A stretch of 64,000 bases of DNA from Chanos chanos (taxonomy: Eukaryota; Chordata; Actinopteri; Gonorynchiformes; Chanidae), in the NCBI RefSeq assembly GCF_902362185.1, contig NC_044497.1, forward strand, positions 22,830,001 through 22,894,000, given 5' to 3'. The position numbers and the translations under genes are program-made. Every line of letters begins with the position of its first letter. Within the stretch, counting starts at the first letter, position 1. Under the pieces are notes generated by a model, which ran no database searches, had not been told where the DNA came from, and worked only from the letters and a program-made list of their open reading frames with translations. Below, piece after piece: positions 35,567 through 47,399 of this stretch.

Positions 35567-38208
35567 ATGACGTCTTTGGTGTCCTGCGCTTGTTTCTTAA
35601 TTTCATTCGCTTGGTTTGTCCCAAGCAATGCTCTTTATTTTCATATAGGAGAGACTGAGAAAAAATGTTTTATTGAGGAAATACCGGATGAGACCATGGT
35701 TATAGGTATGTTCACAACAGCAGCTAGCAAAGTGCGGTACTGTTTTAAAGGAACGGCTTAACTTCAATCGTAACGTTAACTGTGTCACCTGTAAAAGAAA
35801 TTCATAAAGTGCTAAATTGTTGTAAGCTATGTAGTCCTATGGATTCTATTGAGGTTGGGTTTAATTAATTTGAAAATGGCAGGAACAATTAATTCACGGC
35901 GCACGGAAACGAACCGTCCAGCATCCTGGATGAGTTAGTGACACGGCAAGTGCAGTCAGCTTCAGCCAAGTTACCGTTTCCTAGTCAATGACTGTGAACG
36001 TAGGCTCCTGTCAAAATAGCTAACTGCTCAGTTGCCTGACACTATTTTAATAGAGGTCTATTCTCTTAACATTTTTCTGAACAAAAGCCCAGTCAGGTGG
36101 TTTAAATGACAATATATACACCGATCTCAGACGACTCAGTGTCGTATCCCTCGCGCGATGGCCACGTATTAACAAAGTAAAACCTCGTAACAAATCTAAA
36201 GCGTATGTGCTGTAGATTTCACTTTCATTTAAAGTGCTTAATTAACTGAAATAACTTCTTAAATGACCTTATCCTCTACCATTGTGGTCTTGTAGGGAAA
36301 TACAGGACCCAGCTATGGGACAAGCAAACCAATTCTTATCTCCCGTCAACCCCTGGTTTAGGGATGCACGTTGAGATTAAGGATCCTGATACCAAGGTAA
36401 AGTTTATGACCCTGAGGAGCCCATTTTCCATGCCATTTCCTTGATGCTAGGACAAAACAAATATGATATTTTGTGAACATATAGTTATGTATTTTGGATA
36501 GGGTATATGATGAAAGTATGAATGTACAGAAAAGTACAGGTTTTTTTAAGAGAGAGAGAATTTGAATTCCTTAAAATTTTAAATTTCCCATAAGCCTTGT
36601 AATCTCTCATAATTTTATCTGCATCCCTTTTGTTTACATCCCTCCTGTTGCTGCCTACATCCGTCCCTCTCTCTTTTGCTTTCTAGATCATTCTGTCCCG
36701 TCAGTATGGTTCAGATGGACGTTTCACATTCACTTCCCACACACCAGGCGAACATCAGATCTGCTTACACTCCAATTCCACCAAGATGGCACTCTTTGCT
36801 GGAGGCAAACTGGTATACATGAGACATCTGTCAAGCTTTGAAGAGAATGTGTTATAATGAAATTTAAAAAATAAGTGGATGTAAAAACAATGAAAGTCAC
36901 AAGTTTGTAGAACGTCTAAAGAGAAGCCGGATAAGGAGTTAACTATAGTTAAGTACCAGCTTTTGGCTATTGATTTCCAGCAGCATCATTCAAACTCTTA
37001 GTTGCATGTGGTAGAACCATTGCAAACAATTCCCCTCTCTGTGTTCTCTAGCCAGAAAGATGTTGTCAGTGAAAGAGGCTTTTGAGTCGTCACTCTTATG
37101 GTGACAGTATAAATAGCAACAAATAACCCTCTGAATGACTTGGTGCATGAAGAATGAAGAATCCCCCCCCCCCCCCCCCCCCCCTCCCCCCACCCCGACA
37201 GAGAGTACACCTGGACATTCAAGTTGGAGAGCATACCAACAACTACCCCGAGATAGCAGCCAAAGATAAGTTGACGGAGCTGCAGCTGAGAGTGAGGCAG
37301 CTTCTGGACCAGGTAGAGCAGATCCAGAAGGAGCAGAACTATCAGCGGGTGAGTCAGAGACCTGTTAGCATGTGTGCAGTGTGAAGGTTTGGTTCACAGT
37401 AGACCACGACCGATACTGATTTAGATATTTTAGGATTTAAAAAAACGATAATGATATATCAGCGATATTCTCTTTTTTTTTTTTTCAGAAACCCATAACA
37501 TAAAGATTTACCCTAACATTTGTTATGTGTAGTTATTTAAGAGGGCTCACCAAAATAATGACATATAATGCAGTGTAAAAAATAAACTTCCTTTATTGCC
37601 ATAAATAGTACTTTGAACAAAGGTACAACAAAATATATTAAAGTTTTGATAAATAAAAGTCAAATGTATAAAAATACCAAAAGTTATACATACATACATA
37701 TATACACATACATACATACATGCATGCATGCATACATATATTTTTTACTTTTAATTCTGTCCAATGCAAGCCACAAGAAACCATTTTTCAACCACTGTTC
37801 GCTGGGACACTCACTTTCTTGGTTAAATGAATTGTTTCATAGTTCTTAAGTCAGAGCATAAGGTGATGTAATAAATACCGTGAACATTAAGGTTTGATTG
37901 GTTGATAAGTTGGAGATATGATGGATCCAGTAAAAGGAGAGAAGGAGAAAGACATCTTCAGGAGATCAAAGCCAGTCTTAATCTTGGGCTAATGTGTCTA
38001 ATTGTGCATGTTTATTAGCCTGGGCTCTGACACATGCCATCTGTTTGCTGTTTGGTAGTACCGGGAGGAGCGTTTTCGCATGACCAGTGAGAGCACAAAC
38101 CAACGTGTTCTCTGGTGGTCCATTGCTCAGACCTTCATCCTCATCATCACCGGAATCTGGCAAATGAGACATCTCAAGAGCTTCTTTGAGGCCAAGAAGT
38201 TGGTGTAG
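35567..38208 (+). CDS. tmed4: Transmembrane p24 trafficking protein 4
   Basis: p24-family proteins cycle between ER and Golgi and act as cargo receptors and coat-recruiting factors in COPI/COPII vesicles. Coding exons: 35567-35705, 36296-36396, 36687-36812, 37202-37348, 38059-38208; 663 bases, 220 aa. The signal peptide is [22 protein letters not shown] and the mature protein begins [16 protein letters not shown]. The GOLD domain has its paired cysteines (KKCF and QICLHS) and is followed by a coiled coil ([20 protein letters not shown]). One membrane segment ([16 protein letters not shown]) precedes the cytosolic tail ending FFEAKKLV, with the FF and KK sorting motifs. The phrases [20 protein letters not shown] and QRYREERFR favour TMED4 over TMED9. 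An in-frame ATG at 35486 would add 27 residues before the signal peptide; I chose 35567 because it opens directly on it. Confidence 0.95.
37163..37199 (+). repeat. Poly(C) tract serving as the tmed4 exon 4 polypyrimidine tract
   Basis: A run of 22 C is followed by T, six C, A, and four more C, then gacag and exon 4 at 37202. The usual mixed T/C polypyrimidine tract is replaced by an almost pure cytosine homopolymer ending within a few bases of the AG. Confidence 0.9.
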
Positions 38209-40200
38209 ACTCCACGAGATGCACAGAAAGACAGACAGACAGACAGACAGACAGATGCTTTTGTTACATGAGCTGCAGTTTACAGCTTATGTGAGCTCCA
38301 CAGCAGAGACAATTCCCTGGATCTGGTGCTTGTGCCTGTGTGATATCGGGGTCTTTTATTTTTGGGGCTCTGTATTTTATTTCAAAATGTTCAGTCAGCT
38401 CCAGCTCATATGTATGTAACACACTTTTTCACTCACAGACACACAGTAAGGCTCTGACTAACACTGACTGACAGATTTATGGACGGGACAGAATTTAACT
38501 TTATTCTGACTAATACTGACGTACTGACGAATTCACAGACTGCACACAGGAAGAAATGCCTGATACAGCGAGACAGAGAATATTCAAATGTAGAATATCC
38601 GTTCTGCTTATTTAATATTTAATCCCCAGGCTGAAAAGAGAAGGATGCTGCCTCTGCAGTGAAGACAACAGCAGGCCCTGTATTGTAATGTAGCAAGATT
38701 TAACTGGCACCAGTGTGTAAGGGTATTGCTATGAACAATTCAGATTCAAGCTCGCTTTCACAGTTCTCATGGTCAATTGTAGTGGATTAAGGACCTTGTA
38801 AAAAATAAAATTTTAGAGCATTAGTGTATTAGGAGTTAACTCTCCCTGGGATGTCGGTTACTTTATGTTTGCCTCCTTTTTTACCCTCTGATGGTAGCTA
38901 TACTGTGCTTTATTTGAGATGTAGGCTGACTTGCATTTGTGTACGTGACCTGAATGTTCCATCATCAATAGAGTTTTTAATATAAATTACCATTTGAATA
39001 GTACTCCTTCCTGCCATAATCAACTTCATTCACCCTAAACCCAGTCCGTTCCCACTGAACCCAGTCCGTTCCCACTGAACCCAGTCCGTTCCCACTGAAT
39101 CCAGTCCGTTCCCACTGAACTCAGTCTACTGTGGCAAAATGCTTGACTCTATCTTGTCCTACCTTGATTTTGAGTTTGCATAGTTTGCAAGGTATTCTCA
39201 CAGAGACATGCAAGATGAACATGTTATTACTGAGTATGTAACTCAGACAAACCAACCCGTTTGTCTGCTCTGCATTTCTTCAACACTCTCATAAGGAAAT
39301 GACGTATTATTCCCCCTTGTTCTCTATTCGTTTAATTGTGAGTTTAACACAGTCTTTGCGGAAGGTGGGGGCTGAGACCGAAGACATCAGATACACTCAC
39401 TGTGTTTTTACAGTCATTTTAAGAGTTACTGAAGGTTATATTTTTCTGTCAACTAGACTGATTGAATCAAGGTCAATATCTGAAGATTAACATGCACATT
39501 TAAAATCATGGATAGAACTGCTGAAAACCCAAACTTGTCCTACAAGTTATATTGTTATCAGAAGTTTTCACACACACACACATACACACGTGTTAAACAA
39601 AGTGTTTGAAAGGGGACCTTCTGTGTTTGATCAGAATATGTCAATGTCTGTTACTCTTTGCAGATTTGCTTAGGGACACAAGAGCAGGTCTTTTTTTTCC
39701 TCATCTGTTTATCTTTCTGACTTATTTATTTTTGAGGTGTCTGTGATTGCGAAGTTTGAGTAGGTTAATACTGCAGGGGGCTGACCACTGTTTTATGTTC
39801 TCATTCTCATCTGGGAAGTTCATGGTCCTTATGGCTATAACCCCATCTCACTCTACCAGCTATGAGCAGTGTATGTGCATACGGATCGTCTCTTGACGAG
39901 AGGTCTGTGTGGGATGATAATATGATTGTTCATATGTACATATTTAACAAAATGGTAATAACATTGCCACTAATTTTTCCACACTAGATGTACAACATAT
40001 TCTGCTTGCTTGTATCCATAGAAACAGTAACAGGGTGAATGTAGGCCAGACACATTTGCAGTGGTGGTTTGAGTTCAGTCCGTTGCCCGTCTAAACTGGG
40101 CTTGTTTTGTTTGTTTTTCCCATGTCACATTCTTCTGTTGATACAGTGATTCTGAGAGCTTTGTAAAGAATATTTGAAATAAAATCCTCTGTTTTGTCAA
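38209..40200 (+). other. tmed4 3' UTR and downstream, with candidate poly(A) signals
   Basis: No coding sequence follows the tmed4 stop. An (ACAG)n run lies at about 38226-38253. AATAAA occurs at 38804-38809 and again at 40178-40183, allowing 3' UTRs of about 0.6 or 2.0 kb. A 20-base tandem repeat (cccagtccgttcccactgaa, about four copies plus a partial) lies at about 39040-39122 and would fall within the longer UTR only. Confidence 0.5.
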
Positions 40201-40571
40201 AAATGATATGTCTATTTATTTTAAGGGGGGGGTATACACTGAACTATTATATGAATTTACAGGATATTCTTAAAACAGGAAAGTTCTAAACCTACACTCT
40301 GGTCCTGATATGTTCATTTACTATGACTGACAAACACTGCTCTGCTGTGCTGCCTTGGAGATGTAAGAGTCTTTCCACTGCTCTGACACATACTGATTCA
40401 TCCTGAGTGCTGCACCCAGCTTCACCTGCCTTACCCAATATGTGTCACACCTTTAGATTAGAGCAGAGAATCTCACAGCACATCTGCATGGGTTTCTTCA
40501 GACAAGTCAAAGAAATAAAAAAAGACAATCTTTATAAAGCGAGACTGTAAACATCAGTTTTCAGTAATGAT

Positions 40572-42043
40572 TTTATTGCCTTTCTCATCGAACCAAACAG
40601 ACTGTTTCCAACCTATTCACAGATACCTTTTTAATGAAACACTGTACAGTGTTTTGTTCAGTTTATTTTGAAATGATCTTCTCACATACGTTCACAGACG
40701 ATAAATAATATTGTTTGACAGCGGCAGTGATGAGAATAAAAGAGCTTTCACAGGGACATGATTACTGTAACACAACCACTAAGCAGTTTCCTTTGCATAG
40801 CAAAACACAGTGTGTCAGACCAGAGCTTTAATCTTCAGAGCCCTCCAACCCTGCAAGATTCTGTGTCAGCCCTGCACAGTGTGATAAAGTAGCTGAATCA
40901 TATGAATCAGGTTTATTTGTAAAGATCTGAGAATCATGAGTCAGGTGTGTTTGTACAGGCCTGAGAATCATATGAATCAGGTGTGTTTGTACAGGCCTGA
41001 GAATCATATGAATCAGGTGTGTTAGTCCAGGTTTCAGAATCAAATGAATCAGGTGTGTTTGTGCAGGCCTGACAGAGGAATAAACAGGATGGTTGGGTTG
41101 GGCTTTAGACTGAGCTAAGAAACACTGACACTGTGACCAAGGGACAGCAAACCTCTAAATATCTATGTTCCTCCAATCCTCACAAAAAAATGACAAGTGA
41201 CTTTTATATGAATATACAAATTTGTCATGATGCTCAACCACCAGTCCCAAAACAGTGCAGTATACGCAAGAATCACTGACAGCACAAACAGGTGGCTTAC
41301 CAACACTTCACACCAACAGGAGAGACATTTCAATCCTTTAGGTCTCCAGATGAGAGAGGCTGAAAACTATCTACACCACACACTACAAGAACATACCGCT
41401 AATAATGTACTAAGTCAAGATTCCCCAATCTTTCCATTATACAAATGGAATATTTGAGAAAGAATTTTTTCAGTTCATTAATTTAATATACTCAGAATAG
41501 CTAACATGAACTTAGAACATGTATACTGAAAAATGATTTATTAAAAGTTAGTAGTAAATAAGCATCATGAGACATGGAAAACTCCTTTCTCGATAACACA
41601 GGACCTGGGCAAAACAGATCAGCACTTGGCACAAGATGAGTGTGTCCATGAAGCTATAATACAGATAAATATGAGTTATTAAACAGACAAATATGAGTTA
41701 TTAAACAGGTGAATGAGTTATTAAACAGATGATACGAAATGTGAAATGTTGTAGCACTGTCTGAGACAAATGCCTATGTGAAACAGACCAGAATCCAGAG
41801 GAATTATACAAATGCAGAGCTGCTTGTCAAAATACCTTAAACATGTTACCTTCCGTTTCATTTCAGTATCCATTATTACACTCCCTTCAGATTAACAGAT
41901 CATGTACCATTATTAAGACATACAAAGACCTATTCTCTCTGCAGCCACCTCAAGGTCTCTTTTAAATGGCCCAATCAAGTATAGTTGTTTTGTTTTAAAT
42001 TGTCTTCTTTTTTGTTTGTTTGTTTGTTTTTCTTTAAGGTGCC
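40572..42043 (-). other. plpbp 3' UTR region with tandem repeat
   Basis: On the minus strand AATAAA occurs at 40662-40667 and 40572-40577, giving a possible plpbp 3' UTR of about 1.4 kb that ends roughly 400 bases from the convergent tmed4 end. Between about 40900 and 41070, four to five imperfect copies of a 36-base unit (gagaatcatatgaatcaggt, then gtgtttgtacaggcct) lie in tandem. No reading frame here looks coding. Confidence 0.45.
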
Positions 42044-44901
42044 TCAGTGCTCTGTCACAGTCAGCCGCTCCATTTTCTTGGCGGCTTCTTCTGTCACGAC
42101 CTTTGGCCTTTTCTCCGGACTTGGGCTGGGAGTGTTAGGGTACTCTCGCGTCCCAAAAATAGTGCTGCCAACTCGCACATTGGTCGAACCCACCTCAATC
42201 TAAAAAAAAAAACACATGTAGAAATGAACACATTGAACAAAAACATAGCTTAACCCACCTCAATCTAAAAAACAGAGATGAATAATGAATTATTATTTAC
42301 ATTACTCATTGCACAATGAATACATTTAACAAAAACATAGCTTATTGCACTCAAGACAGAAATATTCATTTCTGTCATTTTTGTCTTTGTAATTTGACAA
42401 GTAATACGTTAAGTACTGATAAACTCTCAAAACAGCAATTCCATTCAAATTCAGCAACTGCAACAGCTTGTAAACCGTTTTTAAGATCACAAACATAAAA
42501 GGCTGTTAATGCATCAGTGATAACATCATTAAAAGATAAGGGAAAAAGAAAGGTGCAATATTTCTATTTTTTTTTTAGATCTGGAGATGAACTCACTGCA
42601 TGTTCAAAGTCTGTAGACATGCCCATACTGAGCTCTACTTCTTCCACTGGGAGGTGAAGACTTTCACACACTTCTTGTCGACGTTTCAGGAGCATCTGAG
42701 AGTAAACACATATGATTTTTACATGGCTGTTGTCCATGTGTACACATCTCAGCTCTCAGTCAGCTCTGTGACTGAAGTGTACCTGAAAATCTGGATTGGG
42801 GCCCTCACTGAGATCATAGCCATAGCGACCAATGGTCATGAGTCCGGCGAAGTGCAGGGCAGGGCACTGGGAGACGATATGCTTGATCGTGTCGACTGTT
42901 TCCTCAGGCGGGAGTCCATGTTTACCTGACAGGACAGGAGAGACACGTACTTCAACTTAAACATTGGTATGTCAGCAGAAATCAAGAATATACAGTACGG
43001 ACATACTTTTAACCAAATTGTTTTAACTATTATAGCTCTAGGAATGTTTCGTGTTAAATCCAGTAGTGACATTTTAATTAGACTTAATTAAATTAAAGGT
43101 CAATGTCAAATATCCTGTTAAGTGCTGTTGACATCAGGCTGAAACCTTATACTTTATGAAGTAAGAGAACAAGACACTCACTCTCCTCACCACTGGTGTT
43201 GATCTGTACCATGACCTTTAACCTCTGAGAGTTTGACGCCCCTATCCTTTGCCAGGAGCTGTTCACTTTGTCAGCCAGTTTGACAGAGTCTATGGTCTCC
43301 ACCATGAACAAGTTTGGAACTCCTGTGAGTTCACAAGGTTCACATCAGTAAAAAATGTGAGTAGCAGTATTCATCATCATCATCTTCTTCATCTTCTTCC
43401 TCCATAACTCCTTTCCAGAGATTAAGGTCTAATGGCTGTTTATAATAGAGACTGGCACATAACAGTGAGAAAAGCAGGTCACATATTAAGTTTGGTATAA
43501 TCGGTTTGTCATGTAACAGGAACATTACTTACCTAGCAGTTTGTTTACATTACTCTTCTGTAAATGCCCAATAAAATGCCATCTTATGTCAGGGCATGAT
43601 GCCAAAATCTGAAATGGGAAAATCGTGAACATTATGTAAAACAAGAAAATTATGTACGACAGCACATCTGCATTTCTCAATAAGAGAACATATTACTGGG
43701 TAAGAATACCTGGGGATGTGTGGATTTCTCAGCAAGCTCGTTGACCTTACAGATAGGAGGGAGCGGCGTTACAACAGAATTTCATGCAACATTTTTTTTT
43801 TTTAAAAAAAAGGTACATTTTGCAAAAAACAAATGGGTGAAAATCTGTTACTTGTCTCTTTGTCTCTTTGACCATACATAAGGAACAGCCTTAGCTCAGT
43901 TGGTTCAATCCAACTCTATCCAAAAACTTAACTTACAGCTTTGGCAATGCACTTACATAGTTCTCCCCGAAGTTGCGCTGTCCATGTTTGTAAGCTTCAA
44001 TCACCATCTCTGGGGGCTTAGTCTTACTAACTGCCACCAGCCGAGGAGTCACGCATGGTAGTGTCTAGTGATGAATGAAAGGACGACTGAGATTAAGCAT
44101 TCCTTTTCATCATATCATTTTATTCTAAACAAATTATTCCACTAAAGTCACCTCGTAAAAAACAATTTTCATACTATGAAGGTTCTGCAGGAAAAAGATG
44201 TTTGAGGGACATGACAGACTATGCACCTATATATTGTGCCTAAATAAACAGGACGCTGTCTCCTCATTGGCAATGACAGTTCCAAGACCCTGGATCTTTC
44301 GTTAGCTACTCATTTTCCTAACAGGATAGAAAACACTCAGGGACAGCATACTGGAGCACTGACACCGTGCAGATCAGCGCAAACTCTCTGAGACCAAAAC
44401 ATCTGTCATCTAACTTTAGCCAACCCAGTCTCGTGGAGTCCTTCGATGCGATTTAAATGCATGCAGGTTGTTGGACTACTGTGCTCACAAGCTGTTAGAA
44501 TCATGTTTCCTCCAAGCTGTTAGAGGAATGACACTGAACACGAAAGATAGCTGGTTCGCAATACTTTAACAAATAACTTGTCAACTTTGTTGGCTATGAC
44601 CATCAGTTAATAAAACTGAAATAAAAAACTACTCAAACCCAATACATATGAGCGCCCCGCGTGTTGTTTAGCCTATGTTCAAAGGTTGTAGTGCTTACGT
44701 AACCGCTCTATGGCGATCCCAGTGTGCAAACTTGTTCTTGGTTTGTGAGGTATTTCTAAATGACAAGAGACGTAACTGCAAACTTCTCCAAGCAATTACT
44801 GAAAAACTGACCTTAGGGCGACGGCTAACTGCCTGATTTACCCTGTCCACCACCGCCTGCACTTTTCTTCCAACCTCCTCCGACATCACCACTTTCCACA
44901 T
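42044..44901 (-). CDS. plpbp: Pyridoxal phosphate homeostasis protein
   Basis: PLPBP (PROSC) binds pyridoxal 5'-phosphate without a known catalytic reaction and keeps free PLP in balance; human loss causes vitamin B6-dependent epilepsy. Coding exons, 5' to 3': 44812-44901, 43957-44064, 43710-43745, 43533-43608, 43182-43322, 42783-42925, 42597-42695, 42044-42199. They sum to 849 bases, 282 aa (human 275). The start MWKVVMSEE mirrors the human MWRAGSMSAE. The PLP-binding lysine is in [10 protein letters not shown] (about Lys44). Other family blocks are [54 protein letters not shown] and [20 protein letters not shown], spanning the alanine-racemase-like TIM barrel. The C-terminal tail ([18 protein letters not shown]) is less conserved. 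A Tc1 transposon begins about 100 bases upstream of the start codon. Confidence 0.97.
42186..42350. repeat. About 67-base duplication covering the plpbp exon 8 acceptor
   Basis: The string aacccacctcaatctaaaaa occurs at 42187 and again at 42254. Each copy is followed by an A-rich stretch, a segment like gaacacattgaacaaaaaca and then tagctta. The first copy is the real exon 8 start plus its splice acceptor. The second places an identical acceptor and the first exon codons about 67 bases upstream in the intron. Confidence 0.85.
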
Positions 44902-45003
44902 AACCTCAGTACAACCAGCTCGTCCAATAGTGGAAACGGTGTAACGCTACACGTCGTCAACGAGACGCATCCGGTTTAGTGCCTGTCAGAATAAAAGTAG
45001 TTC

Positions 45004-46777
45004 TACCAACGTGGACAAATTTGTTGGTACCCTTATAGATCATTGAAACACCGCTTCATTCTTCCTGAAAAGTGATGAAATTAAAAGCAACTGTCTCACG
45101 TATACCTGCATTTCTTTGGTATGTCATAGAGTAAAGCAAACAAAGTGTGAAAAGAGGTAAATTATTGCTTATTCTACAAAGATATTCTAAAATGGCTTTG
45201 ACAGGTTGGTACCCAGTAGGTGATTTTTTAACAGGGGGGATGGCCCAGTGGTCACTGACACTCCTCTATGGAGTATAAGGGGATGGCAGGTTAACACGGG
45301 GGATGAATTATGGTCATTCTGCTAACAAGGGGGATGGCATCCCCCTTCATCCCCCCTACAAATCACCTACTGCTGGTACCCCTAGAAAAGATTATAAATA
45401 ATTGGACTATAGTGATATTTCAAACTAAATGTTTTCTTTAATTAGCATCACACATGTCTTCAATCTTGTAATCAGTCATTCAGCCTATTTAAATGGAGAG
45501 AAGTAACCACTCTGCTGTTTGGTATCATCTTGTGCACCACACTGAACATGGACTAGAGAAAGCAAAGGAGGGAGTCGTCTGAGGAGATCAGAAAGAAAAT
45601 TATAGACAAGCATGTTAAATGCAAAGGTGATAAGACCATCTCCAAGCAGCTAAATGTTCCTGTGACTACAGCTGCAAATATTATTAGGAAATTTAAAGTC
45701 CATGGGACTGTGGCCAACCTCCCTGGAGGCAGCTGCAAGAGGGAAATCAACCCCAGATTGAACAGAAGGATAGTGCAAATGGTAGACAAAGACCCAGGGA
45801 AAACTTCCAAAGAGGTACAAGCTGAACTCCAAGGCCAGGGTATGTCAGTGTCTCATCACACCATTTGTCGCTTTTTAAGCGACAGTGGCCTCAATAGAAG
45901 AAGACCCAGGAGGACTCCACTGTTGAAAGAAAAACAAAGCCAGACTGGAATTTGCTAAAATGCAAATTGACAAGCCACAATGCTTCTGGAAGAATGTCCT
46001 TTGGACAGATGAGGCAAAACTGGAGCTTTTTGGCAAGTCACATCAGCTCTATGCTCACAGATGGGGAAAATATGGAGCTTTCAAAGAAAAGAACACCATA
46101 TCTACTGTGAAACATGGAGGAAACTCGGTTATGTTGAGGCAGCTTTGCTGCGTCTGGCAGGGGATGCCTTGAATCTGTGGAGGACACAATGAAATCTCAA
46201 GACTATCAAAGCGTTCTGGAGTGAAACATACTGCCCAGTATCAGAGCTCTGTCTCAGTCGCAGGCCATGGGTCCTCCAACAGGATAATGACCCAGAAGAT
46301 GGAACTAACAGCACCCCAAAATGGCTAAGAACAAAACATTGGACTATTCTGAAGTGACCTTCGAGTCCTGATCTGAATCCTATTGAACATCTATGGAAAG
46401 AGCTGAAACATGCAGTCTAGAGAACGCGCCCTTCAAACTTGAGACAGTTGAAGCAGTTTGCTCAGGAAGAGCGGCCCAAACTACCTGTTGACTGGTGCAG
46501 AAGTCTCATTGAAGGCTACAGAAATTGCTTGTTTGCAGTGATTGCCTCTAAAGGTTGTGCAACAAAATATTAGGTTAAGGGTCCCATCATTTTTGTCCAT
46601 GCCATTTTTCATTTGTTTTATTTAAAATATTCTGTTCAATCAAAAGCAATGTCTGATTTTTATTAAATATGAAATAAACAATGATGGATGCCAATCACTT
46701 GTCAGTTTTGAGTTATTTCAGAGAAAATTATGGGGTTTTTTTGTGGAAGGGTACCAACAAATTTGTCCACATCTGTA
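45004..46777 (+). mobile_element. Tc1-like transposon, broken, upstream of plpbp
   Basis: The inverted ends share gtggacaaatttgttggtac; the right end reaches ctgTA at 46777 and the left end is eroded at ctaccaacg. The transposase runs on the plus strand from about 45572 with an N-terminal helix-turn-helix (KTISKQLNVPVTTAANIIRK). It continues to SVSHHTICRFLSDSGLNRRR, shifts frame near 45958, and goes on as CFWKNVLWTDEAKLELFG (first catalytic Asp), QQDNDPED near 46280 (second Asp), and DLNPIEHLWKELK near 46365 (third acidic residue). At least two frame changes and internal stops make it inactive. A smaller MITE is inserted in its left arm. Confidence 0.9.
45214..45372. mobile_element. 159-base hAT-like MITE nested in the Tc1 element
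   Basis: The termini are inverted repeats beginning CAGTAGGTGATTT, with further G-rich stretches (ggggggatgg) inward on both arms. The flanks are ttggtacc at 45206-45213 and ctggtacc at 45373-45380, an 8-base target duplication with one mismatch. The duplicated bases come from the Tc1 arm, so the insertion is younger than the Tc1 copy. CAG...CTG ends plus an 8-base duplication fit the hAT superfamily. Confidence 0.85.
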
Positions 46778-47399
46778 TGTTACATCACTCCTGCCATGGT
46801 GATTTCCTCTGTCCTACCACTTGATCACAAAACATTTTACACAGAGATGAGGACTAGAGACTTCATGCATAAACAGTCATTATGAGCCTTCTGAAACCAT
46901 GTGACTCTCATACCAATGATCGTTAACAGGATGCGTGATCTCATGGGTGACTGGTTTTGCTTGAATATTCCTGAAAATTAATCGGAGTATTCTTCCCAAC
47001 CCATGATAACTGTAGCATGGGCATGCTTCCCAACATATAAAGTGTTACAATGCTTTTACCGTATACAAAAGTGAACAAAACGGTGCCAACAAGAAAAGAC
47101 AGTCAAAGCAGGCGAAAATAATCAAAGCATGACTTTTCTGATGTAAAAACAGCATATACAGGTGACTTCAGTGTAATGCTGTGTATAACCTACAATAACA
47201 CTAAGACAGTTTGCACTATATTTGAACGACAAAAAACTTACAGCGGTCTAAGGTATGCAACCATGGGTAAAAACCATCAGTGGAACTACATCTTCTCCTT
47301 TATGTTTCCAGTATCTATTTTACAAGATACCGGTTGGGTTAGGTATCCTTACTTAAAAGTAAACTTCTTCCTCTGTATTTGTAAAATTGTCCTTATTAT
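46778..47399. other. Intergenic gap without recognisable features
   Basis: Unique-looking A/T-rich sequence between the Tc1 element and the LINE fragment. An open frame begins at 47176, but its first 75 or so residues match nothing I recognise and are probably chance read-in ahead of the LINE. Confidence 0.4.

Noticed and set aside
37395-37500. Stretch like accgatactgatttagata as a transposon end
   Set aside because: It resembles common fish repeats, but no partner end or target duplication is visible.
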